Source: Prorocentrum cordatum (lineage: Eukaryota > Sar > Dinophyceae > Prorocentrales > Prorocentraceae). Taken from it: DNA of 49,290 nucleotides. Both the position numbers and the translations under genes were made by a program. Below, piece after piece: positions 1 through 10,432 of this stretch. Positions within the stretch are counted from its first letter, which is position 1. The number at the start of each line of letters is the position of its first letter. The stretch spans positions 77,501 through 126,790 of the forward strand of contig CAUYUJ010021158.1 of assembly GCA_963575745.1 (NCBI GenBank), given 5' to 3'. A model generated the notes under the pieces. It was not told the DNA's origin, made no database searches, and saw nothing but the letters and a program-made list of their open reading frames with translations.

Positions 1-99
1 GACAGATGCATTTACCTTCCATATCGGCCCCCGCGGACCCGCCCCGACGCCCCTCCGACTTCCCGTGACGAACGACGATATCAGGCCCTTGGAGAGGCC

Positions 100-1575
100 C
101 GCGTGGCGTTTGAGACCAGGGCCCAGCGGCCCTCCGAAGAGGCGTGTTTCACGGTGGAGGATGAGGGCCCCAACGCTTTATGGAAGGTCAACGGTCTGTA
201 CCATGTGGCGCGCTGGCTAGGGATACTGACGCGGGCCCCCACGCCGCGGCGTGTGGTGGACACCCCCACTGCTGCTGTTGTGTCGTGGTACTGGCTCTTG
301 TACGATTACACGATCCCGACGTCCTTCCGTGCGAAAGGGGATGGGGCCTTCGAATGAAAGTCATATCCCATACATATACCCCACGGAAGTGTTGGAATGG
401 TGACCCCCCCCCGCACAGGGGCGACGTGCATGTGCGAAGCCACGACGCAGCTGTTTTCGGAATATCTGCAGCTTTGTACGGCTCCCGTCTCGCTCCCTCT
501 ATCGTTCCATCCAGGTTGATCCTTCTCATCCCTCGACGGTGCCGTGCCCAATATCATTGCGCAGTATCGTCACCTTGGGCGAACCCATCCCGATGCCCCA
601 TGCGTGTGCAGGGGCCGTGGTCAGCGGCTGGACAGCCCTGGCGTTGTGGTGGGGGGCGCGGGCCAGGCTTGCGAGGCCATTTCCGTGGGCCACATCCATG
701 ACTGTTTGGATCTTCTTTGTGAAGCTGGAGGCGAGCGAGGTTGCAGGGCAGAAAAAGATGCATCGTGGTCATGCGTGCCCAACGGGCCCGCGTATTCTCC
801 GGGGGAAGTGCCAGCCAACGCCTTTGGGACCGCGCGGTCTGGCTGCCCAGTAGCATCCGACGGGCTCTGGACGGCTTCTTGGGTATGAGGCTCTTCTTGG
901 TCAGTGGTCTTGTGGTCCAGCAGCTGTGGGATTCCGATAGGTGGGCCCCATTAGCGGGGCTATGCTACATGCCGTGCTTAGTGATCTTGAGTTTCATACT
1001 GGTCTACAGTGCCCAGGGCGCCGTAGTTCCATGATGACGGGTCGATATGTTGTTGAGATCATCCTGGCTTCCAACGTGTGTAGCATTTCCTGCCTCAAGC
1101 GATTGGTCCGCGCCGTCCATGGCTCGACGGTGAAGTTTGACTTTGCCGGTCCCACCCCGCTTGATGCAAAGACGTTAAGGGTCTCTTATCTGGAGACTGC
1201 GTTGTGTTTTACTATGTGTCGGGCCACCCGCTGGGCGGTCCATAAGAATGAAGCCGATGCCTTTTCGGGCGACTTGGGACGTCTTGTGAAGCAATCTTTG
1301 GTTCCATACCTAGGGGTGTTCCCACCTGCCCTCCTTAGACAACGACGGTCTGAACTGCAAGGTCGTCTTAAACGATGGCAAAACCTACATGTGTGATTTC
1401 AATTAGGTGGTTCTTGTGTGTAGTGATATCGTACTGCTTCTTCTATTGGGTTGCAGTTCTCAGCGCATTTATCGGCTGTGGAAACGATTTCTCCCGCCAT
1501 TCCCACGCCTGGACATTGGCGTGGCGTCCGTCCGACTTGTTCTTCTGACGTCCCGCCTTCTACGTGCCCCTCCCA
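100..1575 (+). pseudogene. Decayed Penelope-type reverse transcriptase
   Basis: The translation reads as a reverse transcriptase spread over several frames. Bases 436-890 give the N-terminal part and motif A (VVVGGAGQACEA, about 643-678). A GIPIG/GPISGAML motif with a following LEF lies at 928-990 and crosses a one-base frame break near 943. Bases 1043-1396 cover the YxDD region and the thumb-like tail (PYLG, LQGRLKRW). The same motif order occurs in the minus-strand element at 13.1-17.5 kb, which is the main support for this call. The catalytic positions are lost: motif A has Gly at 655-657 where Asp is expected, and the YVDD box reads YVVE at 1046-1057. Bases 100-430 look weakly coding (84 residues from 103) but are not recognisable. 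No GIY-YIG domain is visible before the window edge. This is a dead copy, truncated or running off the left end. Confidence 0.6.
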
Positions 1576-1579
1576 GTGA

Positions 1580-2786
1580 ATTTGCAGTTTTTTTTTCTCT
1601 GAGTCTTGCTGACCCCCCGACGGGCGACCCTGTTCCCACCCCTGGCCCGACAACGCAGCAGGACGCCCAGATGTTCTCCTCATGGCGGAAAGGCAGCAGC
1701 AGAGGTGTCGGCAAGGCCCAGCACGGGGGCCCCTGCGCCCCGCGGTGCGCCCAGTCCTGCGGAACAGGAGGGGCCAGCAAGTTCGGAGGCGGCATGAGAG
1801 GCAGTATGAACGGCGGATTCAGCGATGCTCGGCCAGATGACCTCGGTCATGGACAACATCGCGGCCCTGGGGGGGCTCACGCGCGCGGGCAACGCTTTGG
1901 CACAGACCCGGCAGCAGCTCGCGCCACCCGCGGCCAACCGCGGGCCGCCCCCAGCCGCGAGCCCCGCGACGCTGGGTGGCCCGACCGAGCCGGCTCGGGA
2001 GCTCGTCGGTGCTCTGACCGAGGTGATTCGGTCCAGCTCTCCTGGCGACTCCAGGCTGCAGCAGGCGATCGCTCGCCCTCGCGACCTCGTGGGCATCGCG
2101 ACCCCGACGGCTGCAGCGACAGCGGCGGGCTCTACCGCAGGTGCTGCGCCCTCCTCCAACCCTCTGGCCGCGAACCCGATCATCCAGCAGCTGCAGAACG
2201 ACGTGGCGACGCTCCAGAGCACGGTGGGGACCCATGGCCTGCAGATCAGCACCATCAACGCGACGCCGTGGGGGCCGCCGAGGACTCCCGTGCCACGCGC
2301 CAGATGACGGAACGCATGATGGCGATGCAGCAGCCACCTTCCAGTGGGACCCCCTCGACACCGCCAAGAGCTACCATATCGGCGCCCGCTCTCGCGCCTT
2401 CACCGCCTGAGCCGTCATCAGGTGGACCCGAAGGCTCGGGGGCTCCGTCGCGTCCATCCCTGATGGCCCCTCTGATGACGGTTAGGGACCACGACCATGC
2501 ATTGGCGATCTTGGGGGTTGGAGCTCAGCGTCAGAATGTGACTCAGCTATCCCAGGAGATCAGCGCTGCCACCACTGCCCCGATGCCGTGCGAAGCTTGG
2601 TGGTCTCAGATCGCGCGCTGCAAAGGCATCTCACAGTGGCAGGTGAAGCTCCAGTCCCTTGGCATGCCAGCATCTGACACGGCGGGGGCGTCGAGTTCCA
2701 GTAAGATCGGCCAAATCGTGTACTCCCGGCTTCAGTATGATGGTTCATGGAGCGAGGCGGACCTGCAGGCTATCACGTTCCAATGA
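1580..2786 (+). pseudogene. Disordered C-terminal region of the decayed RT element
   Basis: A Pro/Ala/Gln-rich region follows the RT in the same orientation. The readable frame runs from about 1606, with in-frame TGA codons at 1795-1797 and 1807-1809, and continues through 1825-2280 with helical stretches (GQMTSVMDNIAALGG; PIIQQLQNDVATLQ). It then shifts frame in or near a G run around 2255-2285 and continues (TRQMTERMMAMQQ) to a stop at 2784-2786. The composition resembles a gag-like or nucleic-acid-binding tail: coiled-coil potential, few Cys or His, and no zinc knuckle. The minus-strand element at 13.1 kb also carries a low-complexity tail after its RT, so I read this as the tail of the same polyprotein rather than a separate gene. 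A host gene fragment is an alternative. Confidence 0.45.
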
Positions 2787-3942
2787 GCGTTCCCTACCTT
2801 TAAGCTCGACCCTCGCCCACCCTATTGAATGGGGCACGGTAAAGATGATGTCCCGAGCGGCTGGAATGATGGTGCCTGTGGTGACTTTCCTTTGGATGGC
2901 ATATCAGCTGTGTCTGTTTGTTGGGTTTGCTCGGGCTTCTGCTGAACATTTGCTGACCTTTGCAATCCAAAGGGCTCCGGCCATACTACCCAGGTGGCCT
3001 CTGCGTATGGTGTTTGGTCACCTACTTCCTGGTGCTACGCAATGGGCGGGGTTCTTCGCAAGCGTTCAAGGCCAAGCCCGCATTTCCCACGACCTCGTTT
3101 CAGGCATGACCAAGTCTGGTCCTACTACTGGCGAGTCCTGGGCTTGGCCTGCAGCTGTATCCCAACCATGTCGGATCATAACCCACATGTCGGATCATAA
3201 CCGAGATGCTGGCAACGCCCATGAAGGCCTCGCGAATCCACGTGAGGCCTGATTTCCACTGCTGCTGACATTTCTCTATTCTCCCACCCCATCGTTATGG
3301 GCGGGTTTGTGTGTGTGTGTGCTTCTTGTATTTCGCATATCTAGACTGCCTCATGTTTGTTGAGGTCCAGCGACGCCACGCATCACACCGTTTTTCGGAT
3401 AAAGCTTATTTGCGACGTTACGATTATATCCTGCTATCGTTTCGTGACATTTTCTATTTCATGACTCGCGCAGGGCAGTCCGCGTGGGCACCTCTGTTTG
3501 GATATGTTTGGATATGTATGTGCCAGCGCTCTCTCTCCTCTTGCTCTTTCCCTGCCTGTCTGTCCTCCTTTGCCGTCTTCCTCTTGTCTCTTGGCCGTTG
3601 GTCCCGCTCCCCCGCTCGCTCCGCCTCCCGCCTGGGGCCCTCCCTGACAGCCGAGCTTGAACTTTGCTCGCTGCAGCTTTCATGTTCAAAGCCTCCGAGG
3701 ACGAGGTTTAGGGGCCCGCTCAAGCCGCCCAGGCGGCGCACGCGATCGTGGATCTCTAATCGGGTTGGCTTGCGACAGGCGTTTGACGACTACTGTTGCG
3801 TCACAGTTTTCTGATTCTTGGGGTGCATAGACTGGGCGCCTCTCGGCGGTCGGAGCTTCGCTCCTCCTGGCGGCGCCCTGGCAGTTGGGGTTCTACTGGG
3901 CGTGACGGTCGTGGCGGCGCTTGGCAACGATACTCGTCACAA
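2787..3942. other. No recognisable gene; small tandem duplication inside
   Basis: No frame here gives a recognisable protein. A phrase of about 17 bases, ATGTCGGATCATAACC with small changes, is tandemly duplicated at about 3168-3203. A short GT run lies near 3307-3321 and pyrimidine-rich DNA lies at 3520-3640. Confidence 0.4.
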
Positions 3943-3990
3943 GTGTGTGTGTGTGTTTGAGAGAGTGTGTGTGTGAGAGAGTGTGTGTGG

Positions 3991-4025
<35 letters not shown>

Positions 4026-4075
4026 AGTGTGTGCGAGAAAGTGTGTGTGAGAGCGTGTGTGTGTGTGCCAGTGAA
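3943..4075. repeat. GT/GTGA dinucleotide microsatellite
   Basis: Almost uninterrupted GT repeats with occasional GA pairs, followed by a G-rich stretch of GGGGT units to about 4135. The open frames across it are a by-product of the repeat. Confidence 0.95.
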
Positions 4076-4239
4076 ATGGGGTGGGGTCGGGTGGGGTGGG
4101 GTCGGGTGAGGCGGGGTGGTGTGGGGGGGGGGGGAGCAGACGTGGAACCGAATCTTGAGATCAGCCCGAGGCAGAGGGGACCCAGTGGTCAATCTGTCAC
4201 GCATTCTCTTATGTGTCTATGTGGGAACATGTTGTCAGC

Positions 4240-4900
4240 TTGCTTGGACCATCCTTGCGCCTTCTTGAGGCAGTGCTGGAGTCCTTTGGGGCTTTCTTCG
4301 GGTCATCCCTGGAGACGAGGGAGTTCTTTTATACGGGCTGCCGTGTCGGGGCACGAGAGCTTGCCTCTTGCCCCCCCCCATTCGGGCGCTCTTGGAACGC
4401 TCATGGGCGCTCTTTGGGCCGCCTCGGAGCAACTTCGGTCGCATTTTTTTTGGGGGGGGGATCGTCTTGAGGCCCTCTTGGAAACCGCCTTGGGTGGCGT
4501 CTTGGGGCCACCTTCGAGGAAATCAATCGAAGATGGGGTTCTTCACTTGGCCCCCCTCTCAGGAACCCCAAAGGTCGCCTCTCGGATCGCTCTTGGGGCG
4601 CTCTTGGCCTCCCGTGGGGGCCATCTTGAAGTCCTCTTGGGCTGCTGTAGGGCCCTCGTGGCCATCTTGGAGCCATCTTGAGGCTCCCAAAGGCAAGTCA
4701 CAAGGAGCTTCCGTAGGTCTGGAAGGCTTCTGGCATCTTGTGGGCCTCCTTGAGGAAGGCCCCGCGGCCGCCTGTTCTCGTACTGGAGCGGTCTTCGAAC
4801 CGCTTGGAGTATGCTGCATGTCAACAGTCTTCAGCGGTCTTGGATTATATGGTTCCATATTGGAGGTCGTCTCGGGCCCTCTTGGAGCCACCTTGGACCA
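4240..4900. repeat. Degenerate CTTGGG/CTCTTGG repeat block 1
   Basis: Many imperfect copies of a short unit of the type CTCTTGGGGCC or GTCTTGGAG, about 10-18 bases apart. The same family recurs at 28700-29420 and 46130-46830. Stop codons are rare in the unit on either strand, so long open frames occur by default (Pro/Arg/Lys/Gln-rich when read on the minus strand). I treat these as non-coding. Confidence 0.8.
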
Positions 4901-4949
4901 TCCTCGCGCAACGTCCCGACCAGACCCAGGGGCAAGGGGTATGGGGGAT

Positions 4950-5345
4950 GGTTTAAGCAACCCACCAGCCGCAATCCGTCTTCCTCGCTCCTTCCCGTCG
5001 CCCCAGCACAGAGGTAACACCCAGGTGTCAGCGTATGTAGCAGTCGCCATTTGATGAACATCCACTGGGAACCAATCCAGACGCCAGGTGCGAGACATTG
5101 ACGAGGTGTGCCACGCGTGCCTCACGCGCCACGCGCACCAGGTGCACCATGTGGGCTTGGCGCCCCTGGTGCCCAAGCGTGCCAGGCGCGTCTGGTTCGC
5201 CTTGAGCGCACGTGCTCCACATGCGCCACGGCGCCACCGGGCACGTGCAAGTAACACCACACATCTGGAACCATGTCAGTCGCCCACCATCCCTGCCAAA
5301 CACCAATGTACAGTTGCGGGAGGGTGGCCGTCATGATGTACGGTA
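4950..5345 (+). repeat. Dispersed composite repeat, part R-A (copy 1)
   Basis: Matches the unit at about 46860-47345 in the same orientation and the reverse complement of 8640-9075. Shared landmarks in order are a GTAACACCC phrase near 5014, CTGGGAACCA near 5066, a long run of degenerate GCGCCACGTGCGCC-type units (5100-5255), and CACACATC...CATGTC near 5260 followed by a CCATCCCTG phrase. In this copy and in the 46.8-kb copy, R-A lies shortly downstream of a CTTGGG block. Confidence 0.7.
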
Positions 5346-5477
5346 TGCACACCCCGGGGGTGGGCAATTTTTGTCAGGGAGGGGTGTGTGCGCGCACCAC
5401 ACAGCATGAGGGCACTCCCACCAACCTTGTCAGAACATAAGAGTGCGGGGTAGGAGGACGCGACCAGGTCAATCAAT

Positions 5478-5548
5478 CAATGAGGAGGAGGAGGAGGAGG
5501 AGGAGGAGGACGAGGACGAGGAGGAGGAGGAGGAGGAGGAGGAGGATG
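5478..5548. repeat. GGA/GAG trinucleotide microsatellite
   Basis: A near-perfect GAG repeat with two GAC interruptions. Flanking DNA at 5346-5477 and 5549-5820 shows no recognisable gene. Confidence 0.95.
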
Positions 5549-5819
5549 TGGTGGCGCCAGAGAACACACCCGTAAGAGGCCAGGAATTGGTTCTGGGAAA
5601 GTTGAGTTGATACGGTGCTGGTAAAGACGACGCCGACGAATCCCGTCGCCACGGCTGACAACCCAACGCATTGATGTACCGCGAAATGTGATAAGCATCT
5701 TGTAGGGCCGCGAAACGCGTGAGAGGTGTGAATGCATGTGCGCGGGGACAGCATGCGATACCCTGCCACTCAGGTCCTCGGTGGAGTTCCATTCGGGGCA
5801 CGACGCGTGCGAGGAACAC

Positions 5820-6060
5820 ACCAAAATTTGTGGGGGGCCCACCCACAGCTGGGACCTCCCCGCGGACCCCGGCTGGGCACCTCTCTCGGGGGGGGTGGTA
5901 ATCTGACCCGGGCCCCCCCCCTCCAGGACCGTTCTCCCAAAGGGGCGATCCCCCCTTCTTGTCCCCCCTGTCCAAAGGGGGGGCCGGTGCGGGGAGGGGG
6001 GCCCGCTGGGACCCCAAAGGGGGGGTAGTAATCTGACCCCCGACCCCCCCCCCCCTGTAT
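5820..6060. repeat. G/C-run region with a roughly 130-bp tandem duplication
   Basis: Long G and C homopolymers. A phrase GGTAATCTGACCC near 5897 recurs as AGTAATCTGACCC near 6028, each preceded by a G run and followed by a C run, which indicates a diverged duplication with a period near 130 bases. No gene is seen. Confidence 0.6.
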
Positions 6061-6062
6061 CG

Positions 6063-6450
6063 TGGTTCTCTATTGATATCCACCCTCTCCCCCAGGCGAC
6101 CGGCAGCCAACCAGGAAGACTGCCGACACTATGATCCCCACCCCCCGACTATCCCTGTCAAGAAAACAAAACAGAACACACTCTGCCTCCTAATTCGGAG
6201 ACTGCGCAACCAACCTATGCGCCCCCCCCCCGCCATCCCTGTCATCAAACAATACAAAGTACACTTTGGGCAAAGTCTTGAGTCATGATCGTGAGGCCCG
6301 TGAGCACTTTGTATGGTTTTTTGAAACGGACGGCGGGGTGTCAGCATATTGCCTGCTGTGGACAGGGCCACCATGCCCGTCAAAAACAATACAACATGCG
6401 CATCGCGGCTAAATGTGGATCATGCGCGGCCACCCCGCGATCATTGTTAC
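6063..6450 (-). repeat. Dispersed composite repeat, part R-B (copy 1)
   Basis: The reverse complement of this stretch matches 47350-47715 through its length. Shared landmarks include GATCGCGGGGTGGCCGCGC, GCAGGCAATATGCTGACA, CCAAAGTGTACT, GGAGGCAGAGTG and a CCGGTCGCCTGGGGGAG end. It contains three internal copies of a TTTTGACAGGGATGG-type head. In this orientation R-B follows R-A (at 8640-9110), but the two are separated here by about 2.1 kb of satellite DNA. Confidence 0.8.
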
Positions 6451-6554
6451 CTAACAGCTTTTGCTGATAGGTTTCTAGTGGTTTCAAAAGAGAGCATCTT
6501 GACGCCCCAGGGGGTCTGGGCGGGATCCGGACAGATCCGGACAAAAGGGTCAGC

Positions 6555-6617
6555 CCCAGGAGTCCCTAGGAATCCTTAGGAATCCTGAGGAATTTTTAGG
6601 AATCCTTAGGGATCCAT
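6555..6617. repeat. Palindromic decamer repeat TTAGGAATCC, left block
   Basis: Five or six imperfect copies of TTAGGAATCC or CCTAGGAATC. A second block of the same decamer lies at 8331-8500, so the pair brackets the 73-bp satellite and the hexanucleotide array. The unit contains the self-complementary core CCTTAGG or CCTAGG. Confidence 0.85.
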
Positions 6618-7095
6618 TCCCAGAACACCATTCCCAGGCCACATTTTGAATGCCCGGAGCCAACTGTAGGCCACTTCGTGTTCTTCGTGTTCCCAGAACA
6701 CCATTCCCAGGCCACATTTTGAATGCCCGGAGCCAACTGTAGGCCACTTCGTGTTCTTCGTGTTCCCAGAACACCATTCCCAGGTCACATTTTGAATGCC
6801 CGGAGCCGACTGTAAGCCACTTCGTGTTCTTCGTGTTCTCAGAACACCATTCCCAGACCTCATTTTGAATGGCCGGAGCCAAATGTAGGCCACTTCGTGT
6901 TCTTCGTGTTCCCAGAACACCATTCCCAAACCACGTTTTGAATGCCCGGAACCAACTGTAGGCCACTTCGTGTTCTTCGTGTTCCTGGAACATCATTCCT
7001 GTACCATATTTTGATTGCCCGGAGCCAACTCTGGGCCACTTCGTGTTCTTCGTGTTCCCAGAACACCAGTCCTGTGCCATATTTTGAATGCCCGA
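6610..7095. repeat. 73-bp tandem satellite, about 6.5 copies
   Basis: The phrase CCACTTCGTGTTCTTCGTG recurs at 6671, 6744, 6817, 6890, 6963 and 7036, exactly 73 bases apart each time. Copies differ by a few substitutions and no indels in the stretch I checked. Because 73 is one more than a multiple of three, a minus-strand open frame cycles through all three frames of the unit. That frame is a by-product of the repeat. Confidence 0.95.
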
Positions 7096-8332
7096 GCTGA
7101 GGCAGGCTAAGGCCGAGGCAGGCTGAGGCCGAGGCAGGCCGAGGCAGGCTGAGGCTGAGGCTGAGGCACGCCGAGGCAGGCTGAGGCTGAGGCTGAGGCA
7201 GGCTGAGGCTGAGGCAGGCCGAGGCTGAGGCTGACGCAGGCTGAGGCCGAGGCAGGCTGAAGTTGAGGCTGAGGCAGGCTGAGGCTGAGGCAGGCTGAGA
7301 CTGAGGCTGAGGCAGGCTGAGGCTGAGGCTGAGGCTGATGCAGGCTGAGGCTGAGAGGCTCACGCCGAGGCTGAGGCAGGCTGAGGCTGAGGCTGAGGCA
7401 AGCCGAGGCAGGCTGAGGCTGAGGCTGAAGCTGAGGCAGGCTGAGGCTGAGGCTGAGGCTGTGGCTGAGGCTGAGGCAAGCTGCGGCTGAGGCAGGCTGA
7501 GGCTGAGGCTGATGCAGGCTGAGGCTGAGGCAGGCTGAGGCTGAGGCTGAGGCAGGCTGAGGCTGAGGCTGAGGCCGAGGTAGGCTGAGGCTGAGGCCGA
7601 GGCAAGCCGAGGCTGAGGCTGAGGCTGAGGCTGGCTGAGGCTGAGGCTGAGAGGCTGAGGCTGAGGCAGGCTGAGGCTGAGGCTGCAGGCTGAGGCTGAG
7701 GCTGAGGCTGAGGCTGAGGCTGAGGCTGAGGCTGAGGCTGAGGCAGGCTGAGGCTGAGGCTGAGGGCCGAGGCAGGCTGAGGCTGAGGCTGAAGCTGAGG
7801 CAGGCTGAGGCTGAGGCTGAGGCAGTGGCTGAGGCTGAGGCAAGCTGCGGCTGAGGCAGGCTGAGGCTGAGGCTGATGCAGGCTGAGGCTGAGGCAGGCT
7901 GAGGCTGAGGCTGAGGCAGGCTGAGGCTGAGGCTGAGGCTGATGCAGGCTGAGGCTGAGAGGCTGACGCTGAGGCTGAGGCAGGCTGAGGCTGAGGCTGA
8001 GGCTGAGTCAGGCTGAGGCTGAGGCTGAGGCAAGCCGAGGCAGGCTGAGGCTGAGGCTGAAGCTGAGGCAGGCTGAGGCTGAGGCTGAGGCTGAGGCTGT
8101 GGCTGAGGCTGCGGCAAGCTGCGGCTGAGGCAGGCTGAGGCTGAGGCTGATGCTGATGCTGAGGCTGATGCTGAGGCTGAGGCTGAGGCTGAGGCTGAGG
8201 CCGAGGCAAGCCGACGCAGGCTGAGGCTGAGGCTGAGGCTGATGCTGAGGCAGGCTGAGGCTGAGGCAGGCTCAGGCTGAGGCTGAGGCAGGCTGAGGCT
8301 GAGGCAGGCTGAGGCTGAGGCCGAGGCAGGCG
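7096..8332. repeat. GGCTGA hexanucleotide array, about 1.2 kb
   Basis: Runs of GGCTGA interrupted at short intervals by GGCAGGCTGA, GGCCGA, GATGCA and similar variants. The minus-strand translation in the three frames is QP, SL or AS repeats. The 449-residue minus-strand open frame that spans this array and the adjacent 73-bp satellite is therefore not evidence of a gene. Confidence 0.95.
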
Positions 8333-8500
8333 AATCCTTCGGAATCCTTAGGATTCCCTAGGAATCCTTAGGAATCCCTAGGAATCAGGATTCTCAAGGA
8401 TTCCTAAGGTTTCCTAAGGATTCCTATGGAATCCTAAGGATGCCTAAGGATGCCTTAGGAATCCCTAGGAATCCTCAGGATTCCATTGAATCCTAAGGCC
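8331..8500. repeat. Palindromic decamer repeat TTAGGAATCC, right block
   Basis: About 14 imperfect copies of the decamer. The orientation appears to switch near 8390 (AATCCTTAGG to GGATTCCTAAGG), which reads like an inverted arrangement. A short GCGACT repeat follows at 8508-8545. Confidence 0.85.
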
Positions 8501-8599
8501 GTTGCCACTGCGACTGTCATTGAGAATGCGACTGCGACTGCGAGAACAGCAACTGCAACTGGATTCTCACCTGAATCTTAAGGGGAATGCTTCCAGATA

Positions 8600-9115
8600 T
8601 GCTTATAGACATTGCTGTTAGGTTGCTTTGCCGGGATAATAAAGTGTTTTTTTACAGGGACGGCGGGGGTGGTGGCGTGTGGCCTGCTTTGTGCAGGCCC
8701 ACCAGACCCAGTGATGGTCATTGGGTTTCGACAAGGATGGTGGGGGCCGACATGTTTCCCGATGTGTGCTGTCACGTGCGCAGGCGCACCTGACACATTC
8801 TGCACGTGCCCCGGACGTGGTGCACCTGGCGCGGCTGGAGTAAGCGGCACACCTGGCGCACGTGGAGCACGTGACGCATTTGGCACACCAGGCGTGCCTG
8901 GCACGTTCGGGCCCCAAGGGGTGGTTTGCGCACGCGTGGCGCACATGGGGTCGGTTTTGGTTCCCAGTAGCTGTCCATCCAAAGACGACCGCTGAACATG
9001 CTGAGGCTCGGGTGTTACTCATGTGTCGGGAGGGCGGGTGTGAGTGAGCTAGACGGCTTGCTATCGAGGAGGGTGTCTTGACACCCTCCCAACTCACCCC
9101 CTACCTCCCCCAGTA
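8600..9115 (-). repeat. Dispersed composite repeat, part R-A (copy 2)
   Basis: The reverse complement matches 46860-47345: GTAACACCCGAGCCTCAGCATGT near 9020, a CTGGGAACC landmark near 8965, the GCGCC/CACGTG degenerate region at 8760-8935, and CACACATCGGGAAACATGTC near 8752-8771. A TTTTTTACAGGGACGG head lies at 8646. It lies in the same (minus) orientation as R-B at 6063-6450. Confidence 0.8.
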
Positions 9116-9351
9116 GCCCCCCCCCCTGTCAGGGAGCGGAACAAGAGGAGGGAATCGATTTAATTACGACGTTTAATGTTTGTCTGTTCGTTCCTCAATT
9201 CCTTTGGGACTGGCGACGACGACGACGACGACGACAGCGTCGCACACACGCCGACGGGTCGGCGGATTTTGCCGCACAGTATATTTAGAATCGTTTAACA
9301 AACCATGCTTGCACTGAGAGACTATGTTTTTTCTTAGGGTAGCTGGATGGG

Positions 9352-9560
9352 TTCGCCGAGGTTTCGCCTGGTGCCCGCCCGTAGGCGTCTCGTGAGCGCC
9401 CCCTGCGCTGGGTGGTTGTGTCGAGGTTTTGTCTGGTGCCCGCCCGTAGGCGCTCGTGCGCGCCTCGGACGCTGGGTGGGTGTGCCGAGTTTTCGCCTGG
9501 TGCACCTCGTGAGCACCTCGCATAGTGCGATGGCCCGGTACTCTCGGGCGCCCTGGCGCT
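9352..9560. repeat. Minisatellite with TTCGCCTGGTGCC core, array 1
   Basis: Three imperfect units of about 57-70 bases carrying TTTCGCCTGGTGCCCGCCCGT and GCGCTGGGTGGGTGTG phrases in separate parts. The same family forms array 2 at 11280-11595. A short GAC microsatellite lies at 9213-9236. DNA at 9116-9351 has no recognisable gene. Confidence 0.75.
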
Positions 9561-9629
9561 GTCGGATTGCTACATGTCCCAGGCCAACCGGTTTCGCCTT
9601 TCGGTGACATGTTCTAACATGACACTTTT

Positions 9630-10125
9630 TCACGAATCCCTTGCAACAAATGGGACGAAGTGCACACGCGCGCGTCGTCGCGCGCGCATGCCGAAATCCT
9701 TCAAAAACCTTCGGTGCCGGAAGGATGTCGCAATCGAGTTTCCAAACAACATACAGAAACACAGGGTTTCGTAACACTGATTTGCTAAAAAAGCTTACGC
9801 GCGAGCTCTTGCGAAATCTTAAGAAAACCATTGGTTTTAAGAAAACCATTGGTTTTTCAAGATTTTCACGACATGCTACCAAACGGGCGTCGCGCGCGCG
9901 CATGTCGAAATCTGTCGAACGCCCTTGCGCGTGTGCCGTCGCGAGAATCCTCTGCAAAAAATGGGACGAAGTGCAGACGCGCGCGTCGTCGCGCGCGTAC
10001 GCCGAAATTCTTCAAAACCCATCGGTTTCGGAAGGATTTCAAAATCGCGCGTCCAAAAAACCTACAAAAAAAAACACAAGGTTTCGCAACACGGATTTTC
10101 AACAAAAGCGTGCGCGCGCGCTCTT

Positions 10126-10127
<2 letters not shown>
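9630..10127. repeat. Diverged tandem duplication, period about 314 bp
   Basis: Copy 1 (about 9633-9815) and copy 2 (about 9947-10127) share AATGGGACGAAGTGCA, GCGCGCGTCGTCGCGCGCG, GGAAGGAT, AAACACAAGGTTTCG-like and GCGCTCTTGCG phrases. The stretch between them (9816-9946) carries a further partial copy (GCGCGCGCATGTCGAAATC). AT-rich islands and CG-rich runs alternate. No protein is recognised. Confidence 0.7.
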
Positions 10128-10158
<31 letters not shown>

Positions 10159-10304
10159 TCGTCGCCGTCCTCCCTCCTCCCGCGTCGTCGTCGTCGTCGC
10201 CTACGTCGTCCTGTGTCTTTCCTCGTGCTCATCGTCGTCGTCCTCTTTGGCGTCGTGGACGTTTCCGTCGTCGTTGTCGCCGTGGTCGTCCTTCCTCCTC
10301 CTCC

Positions 10305-10352
<48 letters not shown>

Positions 10353-10391
10353 CGTCGTCGGCGTCTCGTCGTCGTCCCTCCTATTTCGTCG

Positions 10392-10432
<41 letters not shown>

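Noticed and set aside
6610-7095. CRISPR-like array
   Set aside because: The 73-bp units are contiguous and similar throughout, with no unique spacers, and the context is eukaryotic.
6860-8209. A 449-codon minus-strand open frame rich in QP, SL and AS repeats
   Set aside because: It lies wholly in the hexanucleotide array and the 73-bp satellite, whose units contain no stops. There is no non-repeat domain.
6555-8500. Telomere-like repeat (TTTAGGG type)
   Set aside because: The unit is TTAGGAATCC, not a TTTAGGG heptamer, and it is internal and palindromic.
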